From contig JAJDEN010000036.1 in assembly GCA_029259775.1 (NCBI GenBank), positions 1-64,000 on the forward strand: a DNA stretch of 64,000 nt, read 5' to 3'. The notes beneath the pieces were generated by a model. The model searched no databases and was not told the origin of the DNA. It saw only the letters and a list, made by a program, of their open reading frames with translations. The position numbers and the translations under genes were made by a program. This DNA is from Planctomycetota bacterium. GTDB taxonomy: Bacteria > Planctomycetota > PLA2 > JAEUHO01. This document shows, piece after piece, positions 1-8,317 of this stretch; positions within the stretch are counted from its first letter, which is position 1, and each line of letters begins with the position of its first letter.

Positions 1-189
1 GACGAGATGAATCGCGACCTCGGCTCGCACATCCTGGACTTGCACATCCCGCCGCCGGGCTCGGGGACGCTGGGCGTGGAGGGCGGCTACCACGCGAACG
101 CGTGGATCCGTATGCGCCACCCCGACTACGACGAGCTCCACAAGATGATGGACCACGTGGTCGAGACGGTGCACGTGAAGGCGCAGTAG
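1..189 (+). CDS. C-terminal fragment of an unidentified protein (cut by window edge)
   Basis: Open reading frame running in from the window start and ending at TAG 187-189; only the last 62 residues are visible, so the true start is outside. The tail contains a Pro-Gly rich turn (PPPGSGTLGVEGGY) and an acidic/His-rich helix (RHPDYDELHKMMDHVVE). I do not recognise the family from this piece. Codon use matches the neighbouring genes, which supports real coding. It is convergent with the next gene on the minus strand. Confidence 0.6.
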   Translation, partial: DEMNRDLGSHILDLHIPPPGSGTLGVEGGYHANAWIRMRHPDYDELHKMMDHVVETVHVKAQ

Positions 190-449
190 CGCTCGGACCG
201 GCAGGCACGACGGGCGCAGCAGAGCCGCTAGTGTTCTGAACCAAGAGTTCGCACGCACGAACTGGGCGCATCTCGTGTTGCGTCGCGGTCACCAAGTGTG
301 GAGCGTCCGCATTCGATCGGCGGCCTGGATGGGGAGCGGAAGGCCGATGAGGAGCACGTGGCGTGGTCTGTCACGCGAGTGCGACGAAGCGGCCTGCTCG
401 CCCCCAGCCAAGGACGCAGCACGGGCTCATCCAACGACCCGCTGGCGAC
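190..449. other. Gene-free stretch between convergent genes
   Basis: No reading frame here has a ribosome binding site or a recognisable product. No strong hairpin with a T-tract was seen. Confidence 0.4.
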
Positions 450-1973
450 CTACGGAACCTTGAATCCGTTGGTGACATAGGCCCGCCACTTGGTGTCGCA
501 CTGCTTGTAGGTGACCCCGAAGGCGGCCTTGAGGGCGTCCTGCTCGCTCGTGCCGCGCTCCTTGCTCTGGTCGATGAACGCCTTGAACTTCTTGGCGTCC
601 CAGCGCGTGAGAAACTCGACGATGCTCCAGGACTTCACGAGTTCCTCGTAGCCGACGCGGTCGACGCCCATCTTGGCCATCCGGCGCAGCGGCGGATCGA
701 GGCCTTCGGTCACGGTCTTGCGGAGCGCGGCCCGCCACTGTTCGCTGTCGGCCCAAGCGGGCCCTTTCACGCCGGCGCCCGCGCTGCCGCCGCGCCCGAG
801 CGAGAACGACTGAGAGTAGCCCAGCGTCTCCATCTCGAGGAAGTAGGCGAAGCCCTCGCGCAGCCACACGGAGGGGAAGGCGTAGTTCGCCTTGTAACGC
901 GTCAGCATGATCAGCCCGGCGTTATGGACGACGTTGCTGACGTAGGTCTTCTCGGTGTTGGGGAACTGGTAGTTCGCGGTCCAGCGATGGTCCTGCACCC
1001 ACCACCACGAGTGCTGCCGCTGGATCGCGCGAACGAAGCCGGGCACGAGGGAGTCCGCGTCGTAGGTCTTGTCGAACCACTTCGAGAAGCGCACGAAGCC
1101 GGGAAGCTTCTTCATGAGCGCCAGCCTGATGCGTTCCTCGACGACGTCGGGGTAGTCCTCCTCTGTCGGGCGGAGCGTGCTGCGCATCTTGCTGTACGCC
1201 TTCTCGCACGCCTTGAGGATGCGCTTGGTCACCTCGGGGTTGACCTCGGCGATCGCGTCGAAGTGCGGTCCCCAGTGGTAGGCAACCTTCACGCGGCTCT
1301 CGCGCAGCACCTTCGCTCCGAGAAGCTTGCCTTCCGCGAAGCCGACCTTGATCCACTTGCCGCCGACGAGCTTCTCGCCACGGCGCTTGTGCCACTCCTC
1401 TTCCGTGACCCAGTCGTCGCCGTCCTTGAGCAGCCCCTTCTCGCGCGCGTCGCGCTCCTCGGGTGTGACCCAGGCGCCCTCGTAGAGCACGAGCCCTTTG
1501 GCGCGTTGCTCCGCGGCGAACTTCTCTGCAAGGTGCTTCTTCTCGTCCTCGGGCGTCATCCAGGCGCCGTCGACCTTCTTGTGGCCGAGCAGCTTGCGCG
1601 CCTTGCGATCGTCCGGCTTGAGGTCGACGATGGCTTCGAGGATGTAGCCGAGTTCCTCGACGAAGCCGCGCCGCTTGGCCCACGTGTAGAGATCCCAGCG
1701 CTCTTCGACGTTCTTCGCCGTGGATGCGCGGTACTTCAGTTGGTCGCGCAGCGGCGGGACGTTCTCGTTGACGGACTTCACGTCCGCGCGCTTGAGCGTC
1801 TTCATGCCGTCGAAGGTCGTCTCGATGACGACCTCCTTCTCGTCCTTGCGCAGGACCTTGCCCTCGAGCTTGGTCCCGTCGTTCAGCACGACCTCGTGGG
1901 CGAGGGCGGGCACGGCGGCGGCCAGCGAGAGCAGGGCGGCGAGACAGAAGCTGAGGAGAGGCGTGCGGTGCAT
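450..1973 (-). CDS. Secreted peptidase-MA-like protein, probably catalytically dead
   Basis: 507 aa from ATG 1973; an in-frame ATG lies 8 codons upstream, but from 1973 a clean signal peptide begins (MHRTPLLSFCLAALLSLAAA, cut near ALA-HE). After the signal comes a short beta region (LNDGTKLEGKV) of the kind seen in many planctomycete secreted proteins, then three spaced copies of a W(V/M)T(P)EE motif (about residues 138, 168 and 188). The C-terminal half has the layout of a gluzincin-like Peptidase_MA/DUF1570 domain: a helix that should carry HExxH reads HNAGL (about residue 350), followed 20 residues later by WLREGFAYF, the usual WLxEGxA motif. Loss of the HExxH glutamate and second histidine argues against zinc catalysis. 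Role unknown; periplasmic or extracellular. Confidence 0.7.
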   Translation of the reverse strand: MHRTPLLSFCLAALLSLAAAVPALAHEVVLNDGTKLEGKVLRKDEKEVVIETTFDGMKTLKRADVKSVNENVPPLRDQLKYRASTAKNVEERWDLYTWAKRRGFVEELGYILEAIVDLKPDDRKARKLLGHKKVDGAWMTPEDEKKHLAEKFAAEQRAKGLVLYEGAWVTPEERDAREKGLLKDGDDWVTEEEWHKRRGEKLVGGKWIKVGFAEGKLLGAKVLRESRVKVAYHWGPHFDAIAEVNPEVTKRILKACEKAYSKMRSTLRPTEEDYPDVVEERIRLALMKKLPGFVRFSKWFDKTYDADSLVPGFVRAIQRQHSWWWVQDHRWTANYQFPNTEKTYVSNVVHNAGLIMLTRYKANYAFPSVWLREGFAYFLEMETLGYSQSFSLGRGGSAGAGVKGPAWADSEQWRAALRKTVTEGLDPPLRRMAKMGVDRVGYEELVKSWSIVEFLTRWDAKKFKAFIDQSKERGTSEQDALKAAFGVTYKQCDTKWRAYVTNGFKVP

Positions 1974-2020
1974 GCGAGGAACCCCGGGCGCCGACATCCT
2001 AGCGGCGAATCCAGCGCTGC

Positions 2021-3730
2021 CTACGCGGCGGGCTCAGGTGTATCGCCGCCGCGACGCCAGACGCGGAATGCCTCGAAGAAGACGAGGGCCTCCAGAAGGA
2101 GGAACAGGGCGCCGAAGACCACCACGACCGTGTTGCCCTTGGCGATCTGGTCCTGAAGCCCCATGACGCCGGCGACGGTGGTCATGACGACGAGGAACAC
2201 GAGCGGGATCACGATCGGCCAGACCGGCCTCTTGCGGGCCCGCAGGTGGAAGAACAGCAGGAGCAGCGTCACGGCGCCGATGAGTTGGTTGGTCGTGCCG
2301 AAGATGGGCCACAGGATGAACCCACCGCTGCCCGGGCCCTTGCCCCCATCGGTGAAGATCGCCAGCACGGCCGCCGGCACGATCGCGATGGCGGCCGCAA
2401 GGAAGCGGTTGCGCAACACGGTGATCCCGAAGGAGGCGCCGAGCTCGGCGAGGCAGAAACGCTGGATGCGCGCCGCCGTGTCGAGGGTCGTAGCCGCGAA
2501 CGAGATCACGATGACGGCGACGATGGTCTTGGCCAAGGCGACGTTCTCGCCCACGAACGGCACGAGGAACGTGGCTGCGCCGGTGACGAAGTTGCCGATC
2601 CCGGAGTTGCCGACCTCCTTCCAGGACCCGTACTTGGCCTGCCACTGGTCCGCCGACCCAAGGCCCGCGGAGACGGCGAGCACGGCGACGAGGGCGAGCA
2701 GGCCCTCGCCCAGCATGCCGCCGTAGCCGATGCCGCGGGCGTCGCGCATGCGATCGAGCTGCTTGGATGTCGTGCCGCTCGCGACAAGACCGTGGAAGCC
2801 GCTGATGGCGCCGCACGCGATCGTGATGAAGAGCAGCGGGATGAGCGGAGGCGCATTCGGATCGATGTTGGTGTTGAACGCCGGCGCGGTCACCTCGGGG
2901 TTCGTGATGAAGATGCCGAGCAGCAGCGCACCGAGGCCGATGAAGAGCTGGTGGCTGTTGATGTAGTCACGCGGCTGCAGCAAGACCCGCACGGGCAGGA
3001 CGGACGCGATGTAGGCGTAGGCCAGCAGGAACAGGATCCACGTGACGATCGGCGAGCCGAACATGTGCATCGACGAGGGCAGCGTCCCCCACTCGGGATG
3101 CTTCGCGCAGACGAAGATGGCCACGTAGAGCAGGACGACCGCGATGATCGACGGCCACAGCAGGCTGCCCTTGCGCTTGTAGATCCACCAGCCGATGACG
3201 ACGGCCACGAGGATCTCGAAGTTGACGGGCCAGACGGCCTGTGGCACGCCGACCTTCTCGTGGCCGAAGAGCACGGCGATGAGGTAGGCGAAGACGGCGA
3301 TCACCACCCAGGTGAGCAGCACGATGATCGCGAGGAACCAGATCTTGGCGCGCGGCCCCAGGATGTCGCCGGCCAGGTCCCCCATCGTGCGGCCGCCACG
3401 TTTGGCCGAGAGCGCGAGCGCGCCGAAGTCGTGCACGGCGCCGATGAAGATGGTGCCGAAGACGACCCACAGCAGCGCGGGCAGCCAGCCCCAGATGACG
3501 GCGATCGCGGGACCCACGATGGGCGCGGCGCCGGCGACCGAGCAGAAGTGGTGGCCGAAAAGCACATGCCGGTTGCACGCTACGAAGTCGATGCCGTCGG
3601 GGGAGGTGTGCGCGGGTGTCGGTTCGTCGTTGTCGGTCTCGTAGAGCCGCCGCTCGAGCCAGCGGGCGTAGAACCTCATCGCGAGGTAGAAGGCGAGCAG
3701 GCCCAGGATCGCGAGGACGGCGGCGTTCAT
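2021..3730 (-). CDS. cstA: Carbon starvation protein CstA-family transporter
   Basis: 569 aa, all-helical inner-membrane protein with about 14-16 hydrophobic segments. The CstA signature is near the N-terminus: a CNRHVLFGHHF stretch, GPAIAVIWGWLPALLW and GAVHDFGALALSAKRGGRT, then long transmembrane runs to the end. CstA proteins are peptide/pyruvate permeases induced on carbon limitation. At 569 aa this is the shorter family form, lacking most of the C-terminal extension of the 700-aa E. coli protein. Start ATG 3730 gives the usual N-terminal helix. It stands alone, 48 bp from the gene at 1973 on the same strand. The FHA-sigma54 regulator gene lies just upstream on the same strand; control by it is only a guess. 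Confidence 0.92.
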   Translation of the reverse strand: MNAAVLAILGLLAFYLAMRFYARWLERRLYETDNDEPTPAHTSPDGIDFVACNRHVLFGHHFCSVAGAAPIVGPAIAVIWGWLPALLWVVFGTIFIGAVHDFGALALSAKRGGRTMGDLAGDILGPRAKIWFLAIIVLLTWVVIAVFAYLIAVLFGHEKVGVPQAVWPVNFEILVAVVIGWWIYKRKGSLLWPSIIAVVLLYVAIFVCAKHPEWGTLPSSMHMFGSPIVTWILFLLAYAYIASVLPVRVLLQPRDYINSHQLFIGLGALLLGIFITNPEVTAPAFNTNIDPNAPPLIPLLFITIACGAISGFHGLVASGTTSKQLDRMRDARGIGYGGMLGEGLLALVAVLAVSAGLGSADQWQAKYGSWKEVGNSGIGNFVTGAATFLVPFVGENVALAKTIVAVIVISFAATTLDTAARIQRFCLAELGASFGITVLRNRFLAAAIAIVPAAVLAIFTDGGKGPGSGGFILWPIFGTTNQLIGAVTLLLLFFHLRARKRPVWPIVIPLVFLVVMTTVAGVMGLQDQIAKGNTVVVVFGALFLLLEALVFFEAFRVWRRGGDTPEPAA

Positions 3731-3774
3731 GGCCGGGGAAGATACATGATGGGGGGCTCGGGAGAACGCGCCTT

Positions 3775-3849
3775 GGTCCGGAGGACGGTGGGGCGCGCCG
3801 GTCCGGAGGACGGTTACGCGCCCCGACCGGGAGGACGGTTACGCGCCCC
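3775..3849. repeat. Three tandem copies of a 25-bp unit
   Basis: Units begin at 3775, 3800 and 3825 with a period of exactly 25 bp; the common core is GGAGGACGGT followed by a GCGC-rich tail. It lies between cstA and the sigma54 regulator gene, in non-coding DNA. No function can be assigned. Confidence 0.8.
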
Positions 3850-3902
3850 GCCGCAGGAACGCCCGAAGAGGGCGACCACCCGCAGCGCGCGTAGCGCGCG
3901 GC

Positions 3903-3916
3903 TAGGGGCGCCCCTA
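3903..3916. repeat. Perfect 14-bp palindrome TAGGGGCGCCCCTA
   Basis: Perfect inverted repeat 32 bp beyond the stop codon of the minus-strand regulator gene. The TAGGGGC start is shared with the hairpins at 7145-7250 and the repeats at 16404-16614, so it may be a minimal member of the same REP-like family. A role as transcription terminator is possible, but there is no T-tract. Confidence 0.5.
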
Positions 3917-3947
3917 CCCGCATGCTGACGACGGCCGAGCGGGGCCG

Positions 3948-5864
3948 TTAGGAGTTCATGCCGTATTTCTCGAGCTTGCGCTGGAGCGTGAAGCGGCTGA
4001 TGCCGAGAAGGTCGGCGGCGCGGGTCTTGTTGCCTTCCGCGACCTTGAGGGCACGCTCGATCTCGCGCCGCTCGACCTGCTCGACGAGCTCGAGCAGATT
4101 GCGGACGGGGCCTTCCTCGTCCATGTCGACGAGGCCTCGGGCACCGCGCTTGACGTGGTCCGAGAGGATGTCGACGGCGATGGTCTCTTCCGACAGAGCG
4201 ACCATGCGCTTGACCTCGTTCTCGAGCTCGCGCACGTTGCCCGGCCAGTCGTAGCCCTGGAGCGTCTCGACGACGCCCGTGTCCATGGCCTTGATCGCTC
4301 GACCATCCTTCGTGTGCATGGCCAGGAAGTGCGTCGTGAGCGCCGGGATGTCCTCCTTGCGGTCGCGCAGCGGCGGTAGGTCCACGGTGAGTACGCGCAG
4401 CCGGTAGAAGAGATCCTCGCGGAACTCGCCGGCCCGGACGAGGCGGCCCAGCACCTTGTTGCTGGCGCTCACGATGCGCACGTCGACCTTGCGGACGGCC
4501 TTGCCGCCCACAGGGCGGATCTCGCCCTCCTGCAGCGCACGCAGGAGCTTCTTCTGCATCTCGGGGCTCATGTCCCCGACCTCGTCGAGGAAAAGCGTGC
4601 CCTTGTGCGCGAGCTCGAAGAGCCCCTTCTTGTCGCGATCGGCCCCGGTGAAGGAGCCCTTCACGTGACCGAAGAGCTCGCTCTCGAGCAGCGTGTCGGT
4701 CAGGGCCGCGCAGTTCTCGGACAGGAAGGCCTGCTTCGCGCGGGGGCCGTGGACGTGGATCGCGCGGGCGATCAGTTCCTTGCCCGTGCCGGACTCGCCG
4801 GTGATGAGCACCGGCTCCTCGGTCTTCACGACCTTGTCGAGCAGGCGCAGCACGTCGGTCATGGCGCGCGCATTGCCGATGATCTGCGGGTAGACGCCCT
4901 CCGGTTGGCCCACGGTGCGCAAGCGGTCCTTGACCTCGACGAGCTCGCGCCCCTGCGTGTCGACGCGCATCTCGAGGCGCTGATTGAGTTGCTCGAGCTC
5001 GACGGCGCGCTGCTCGTTCTCCTCGTACAGCCGCGCGCGCTCGATGGCCGCGGCCGCGAGGTCGACGAGCGACATCAGCGTGTCGCGTTCGATGCCGCCA
5101 AACGCGCCCATCTGCAGACGGTTGTCGAGGTACGCGGCCCCCATCACCGTGCCGCGCTGACGGAAGGGCAGGCACATGACACTGCGCGCGCGAATGGCGT
5201 TGATGGAGAGCGTGTCCTGGAAGCGATCGTCCTCGACGGCGTTCGCCGTGACGAGCAGATCGCCGGTCTTGCAGACGCGCTCGACGATGGACGCGGAGAA
5301 GCCGACATCGGGCTCGCGGACGTCCTCCTGCTCGAAGTTGCGCGCCACGCGGACCTGGGGGCGGCCCGCGCCCGCGGTGAGCACGAGGAAGCCGCGCTCC
5401 GCGCCGGAGATCTCGACCAGGTGATCGATGATGATCCGGAGCAGCGGGTCGAGATGCAGCTCGCTGTTGACGGCCATCGTCACGCGCTGGAGGCGCTGGA
5501 GCTGGTCGAGGCCCGGGTCGAGGCCGATGGCCTCAGCGGACGTGACCATGGTGTCGCTGGGGTCGAGGTCGTCGGGCGGCGGCGCCTCCTCGAACCAGAG
5601 GCGGGCGCTGCCCACGCCGATCTCGTCGCCCTTCTTGAGGCGGGCCCGCTCGACCAGATGGCCGTTGTGGCGGGTCCCGTTCTGGCTGCCGAGGTCGATC
5701 AGAAGGAACTGGTCCCCATGGCGCTCGACGCGGCAGTGCTCGCGGGAGGCACGCAGGTCCAGGACGGCGATATCGCTCTCGATCGCCCGGCCTACGGTCA
5801 CGGCCGGCTTTTCGAGGTCGAAGACCGTCCGGGTGTCCTTCTCGTCGAGGATGTATCTCGGCAC
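3948..5864 (-). CDS. FHA-GAF-AAA+ sigma54-dependent transcriptional activator
   Basis: 638 aa. Domains in order: FHA (about 20-95; signature SREHCRVERHG and LIDLGSQNGTRHNG), which reads phosphothreonine; GAF (about 125-275); short coiled coil (280-320); sigma54-interaction AAA+ ATPase (325-560) with Walker A GESGTGKE (356), the sigma54 loop as GSFTGAD (403; usual form GAFTGA), Walker B GTLFLDEVGDM (422) and the WPGNVRELENE stretch (540); C-terminal Fis-type HTH (595-638). It should remodel RNAP-sigma54 at enhancer-dependent promoters, controlled by kinase signalling through the FHA and by a ligand at the GAF. No Ser/Thr kinase gene is next to it. A ~180-bp gap separates it from the divergent parA-like gene. 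Confidence 0.93.
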   Translation of the reverse strand: MPRYILDEKDTRTVFDLEKPAVTVGRAIESDIAVLDLRASREHCRVERHGDQFLLIDLGSQNGTRHNGHLVERARLKKGDEIGVGSARLWFEEAPPPDDLDPSDTMVTSAEAIGLDPGLDQLQRLQRVTMAVNSELHLDPLLRIIIDHLVEISGAERGFLVLTAGAGRPQVRVARNFEQEDVREPDVGFSASIVERVCKTGDLLVTANAVEDDRFQDTLSINAIRARSVMCLPFRQRGTVMGAAYLDNRLQMGAFGGIERDTLMSLVDLAAAAIERARLYEENEQRAVELEQLNQRLEMRVDTQGRELVEVKDRLRTVGQPEGVYPQIIGNARAMTDVLRLLDKVVKTEEPVLITGESGTGKELIARAIHVHGPRAKQAFLSENCAALTDTLLESELFGHVKGSFTGADRDKKGLFELAHKGTLFLDEVGDMSPEMQKKLLRALQEGEIRPVGGKAVRKVDVRIVSASNKVLGRLVRAGEFREDLFYRLRVLTVDLPPLRDRKEDIPALTTHFLAMHTKDGRAIKAMDTGVVETLQGYDWPGNVRELENEVKRMVALSEETIAVDILSDHVKRGARGLVDMDEEGPVRNLLELVEQVERREIERALKVAEGNKTRAADLLGISRFTLQRKLEKYGMNS

Positions 5865-6047
5865 GCAATCCGCCTGGAACGCCCCGCCGGCCCAGCCCGT
5901 GGGGCGCGGCGTATCCTACGGCATGGCGGCCCGTCCGGGAGACCTCGCATGAGCGCGGCTTCCCTGGGGGTGCGCAGCGGTACATTTCCGCCCGTGGCCC
6001 CGCTCCGAGCGCGGGCACCGAGACGAGAAAGAGCCAACCCCCGACCC

Positions 6048-7139
6048 ATGTCCAAGACGTACACCCTCGCTGAACTGGCCGCCCTGGCGGGCGTGCAGCC
6101 CGAGAAGGTGCTTGGGTGGGAGGACCAGGGCTTCCTGGGCGACGTGCGCCATGCCGTCATTCCGACCCGCAAGGGTGATCCGCAGAACGGCGACGGCGCC
6201 CGCACGCCCATCTACGGCTTCGAGCAGGCCGAGCGCTGCGTCGAGCTGGGCGGCCGCGGCATCCCGCGGCGGATCTGCGTGGTCAACCAGAAGGGCGGCG
6301 TCGGCAAGACGACGACCACCTTCACGCTCGCCGCGGCCCTGGCGGAGCTCGGGCGCCGCGTTCTGGTCGTGGACCTCGATGCCCAGGCCAACCTGACCAC
6401 CTCGTTCGGCTTCGACCCGGACGAACTGGAGCTGACCAGCGCCGATCTCCTCACGAACGAGAACATCCAGCCCGAGGACGTGATTCTCGAGACGGCCATC
6501 GAGGGCATCCACGCGATCCCGGGCGACATCACGCTCGCGGGGGTCGAGACCCGTATCCAGGACACGCTCATGCGCGAGCGCATCCTGTTCACCAAGCTCG
6601 AACCGTTGTTCGATCGCTATCACACGATCCTCTTCGACTGCCCGCCCAACCTCAGCCGCATCACGCTCAACGCGCTGGTGGCGAGCCGCGAGGTGATCGT
6701 GCCCGTCGAGACGCAGTCGTACTCGATCAAGGCCATCGCCGACCTGACCAACACCTTCGCCCTGCTCAAGGCCAAGATGGGCCATGAGCTGATGGTGTGG
6801 ATCCTGCCGACGAAGGTCGACCGCCGCATGAAGCTGGCCGGCGACATCCTCGAGGCGCTGGACGAGGGCTTCCGCGGGCAGATCCTCGACCCCATCCACA
6901 TCGACAGCAACCTCGTCCGCGCTCCGTTGCTCTGCGAGCCGGTGACGCGCGCGTTTCCGACGTCCCGCTCCTCGCAGGAGTACGGCCGGCTGGCGCGCTT
7001 CCTCGTGCTGCCCGACGCCGAGCGCGCCAAGTGGATGGACCTGCCGCTGCGCACACGCCGCAAGGTCATCCAACGCGCCGAAGAGGGCGCGAAGGACCTC
7101 GGGCTGAACGAGGGCAAGAAGAAGCGCGTCACCGCGTAA
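6048..7139 (+). CDS. ParA/MinD-like ATPase with N-terminal MerR-type HTH
   Basis: 363 aa from ATG 6048. The same frame is open far upstream, but only from here does it read like a protein. Residues 5-70 form a MerR-like helix-turn-helix (TLAELAALAGVQPEKVLGW). The ATPase begins with the deviant Walker A KGGVGKTTT (82-90), then the usual VVDLDAQANLT and FDCPPN motifs. The C-terminus (about 330-363) is Lys/Arg-rich (KGKKKR-type). ParA proteins with a DNA-binding head form nucleoid-bound gradients that move plasmids, chromosomes or cargo. No parB and no obvious cluster of parS-like sites was seen in the flanks, so cargo is unknown. It is convergent with the heptosyltransferase gene across a nested hairpin. 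Confidence 0.88.
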   Translation: MSKTYTLAELAALAGVQPEKVLGWEDQGFLGDVRHAVIPTRKGDPQNGDGARTPIYGFEQAERCVELGGRGIPRRICVVNQKGGVGKTTTTFTLAAALAELGRRVLVVDLDAQANLTTSFGFDPDELELTSADLLTNENIQPEDVILETAIEGIHAIPGDITLAGVETRIQDTLMRERILFTKLEPLFDRYHTILFDCPPNLSRITLNALVASREVIVPVETQSYSIKAIADLTNTFALLKAKMGHELMVWILPTKVDRRMKLAGDILEALDEGFRGQILDPIHIDSNLVRAPLLCEPVTRAFPTSRSSQEYGRLARFLVLPDAERAKWMDLPLRTRRKVIQRAEEGAKDLGLNEGKKKRVTA

Positions 7140-7144
7140 CGCCG

Positions 7145-7250
7145 TAGGGGCAGCCTGAGCGACGAGCGCAGCCAGGAGCCGTTGGCTGCCCGCGAGCCAC
7201 CGTGGGCAGCCAACCACTCGCGCGAAACGGACTCGCTCAGGCTGCCCCTA
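7145..7250. terminator. Nested inverted repeat between convergent genes (REP-like, bidirectional terminator candidate)
   Basis: Outer arms TAGGGGCAGCCTGAGCGA (7145-7162) and its exact complement (7233-7250); inside them a second perfect hairpin, GTTGGCTGCCC (7181-7191) with GGGCAGCCAAC (7204-7214). It fills the space between the stop codons of two convergent genes. There is no T-tract, so termination is inferred. The TAGGGGC ends resemble REP elements mobilised by Y1 (RAYT) transposases; none is encoded in this window. Confidence 0.7.
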
Positions 7251-7255
7251 CCGCG

Positions 7256-8317
7256 TCAGCTCCCCAGCATCCCCAACGCCAACCGCTCCACGCGCTCGAC
7301 CCCCAGCTTGCGCAAGCACGGATGCCCGGGGATCGGGCACACGCGCAAGAAGCACGGACTGCACGGCTCGGGATCGAAGAGCAACGTCCGCCGGCCCTGC
7401 CCGATCGGGCTGCTGACCACCGGATCCGTCGCGCCGAACAGCGCCAGCACCGGCGCACCGACGGCCGCGGCGAGATGCATCGGCCCCGTGTCGTTGCTCA
7501 CCACCAGCCGCGCCTCGGCCAAGAGCCCGATCAACACGCTCAGGTCCGGCGTCCTGCCGGCCGTCCGCAGCAGACCCAGGCCGGCCGCCTTGGCCACGTC
7601 GTCTTCGAGCGGCTTCGTGTCGTCCGTGCCGACCGTCGCCACGTCGAAGCCGGCGGCCATCAGGTTCGCGGCCAGCTGACCGAAGCGCTCGGCCGGCCAG
7701 CACTTGGCCGGGCCGTAGCTGGCGCCCGGCTCCAGGACGACCAGCGGCTTGCGCTCGTCGCGACCCAGCTGCGCGAGAAGATCCACCCCGGCCGCACGCA
7801 GGTCGGCCGGAACGTCGATGCGCCAGGCCTCCCCCACCTCCGCGCCGAAGGCGCCGGCCAACAGCCCGAACCACTGGCTGCGGTGGGCGCGGCGGTAGGG
7901 CTTCCAGCCCTTGACCGCATGCGTGAGCCTGCGCCCGGCCCCGGCGTAGCCGATGCGGAGCGGGATCCCCGCACGACGCGGCGCCCGGGCGGCGCGATAC
8001 GAACGCGGGAAGAGCACGGCGGCGTCGAGGTTCAGTTCCCTCAGGGCAGCCGCGCTCGTCGCGACGTCGCCGAAGCTTCGATCCGGGCCGGCGGGGATCG
8101 TCTTCACGACGCCGGGCAGCAAGGCGGCCAGCGGCATGAACGGCTTGATCACCTGCGCGACGAGCTCGGCGTCGGGCCGCGCCGCCTGGATCGCCGCGAC
8201 GGCGGGTGCCGCCATCACGACATCCCCCATCCAGTTGGGCAGGCGGAGGAGGATGCGCTTCTGCCCCAGCGGAACGCTCGGGAGCTCAAGCGTCGGTGCG
8301 TCGATCGGCGCGCTCAC
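7256..8317 (-). CDS. waaF: Glycosyltransferase family 9, ADP-heptose:LPS heptosyltransferase II-like
   Basis: 353 aa. GT9 features: N-terminal Rossmann motif LPNWMGDVVMAAP (27-38; the WaaF-type NWxGD), a linker, then the C-terminal nucleotide-sugar lobe with VVLEPGASYGPAKCWP and SNDTGPMHLAAAVG. It should transfer a heptose from ADP-heptose to inner-core lipopolysaccharide at the cytoplasmic face. The ATG at 8317 overlaps the stop region of the upstream cytochrome gene by 4 bp, which indicates translational coupling. WaaF fits better than WaaC because of the NWMGD motif, but the exact acceptor is not provable from sequence. Confidence 0.85.
   Translation of the reverse strand: MSAPIDAPTLELPSVPLGQKRILLRLPNWMGDVVMAAPAVAAIQAARPDAELVAQVIKPFMPLAALLPGVVKTIPAGPDRSFGDVATSAAALRELNLDAAVLFPRSYRAARAPRRAGIPLRIGYAGAGRRLTHAVKGWKPYRRAHRSQWFGLLAGAFGAEVGEAWRIDVPADLRAAGVDLLAQLGRDERKPLVVLEPGASYGPAKCWPAERFGQLAANLMAAGFDVATVGTDDTKPLEDDVAKAAGLGLLRTAGRTPDLSVLIGLLAEARLVVSNDTGPMHLAAAVGAPVLALFGATDPVVSSPIGQGRRTLLFDPEPCSPCFLRVCPIPGHPCLRKLGVERVERLALGMLGS

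Noticed and set aside
363-2156. 597-codon plus-strand open frame
   Set aside because: Antisense to the secreted peptidase-like gene and cstA; no family sequence, composition typical of a GC-driven shadow.
6048-7139. Chromosomal parABS locus
   Set aside because: No parB gene adjacent and no cluster of parS-like sites seen; the MerR-type head also differs from standard chromosomal ParA.
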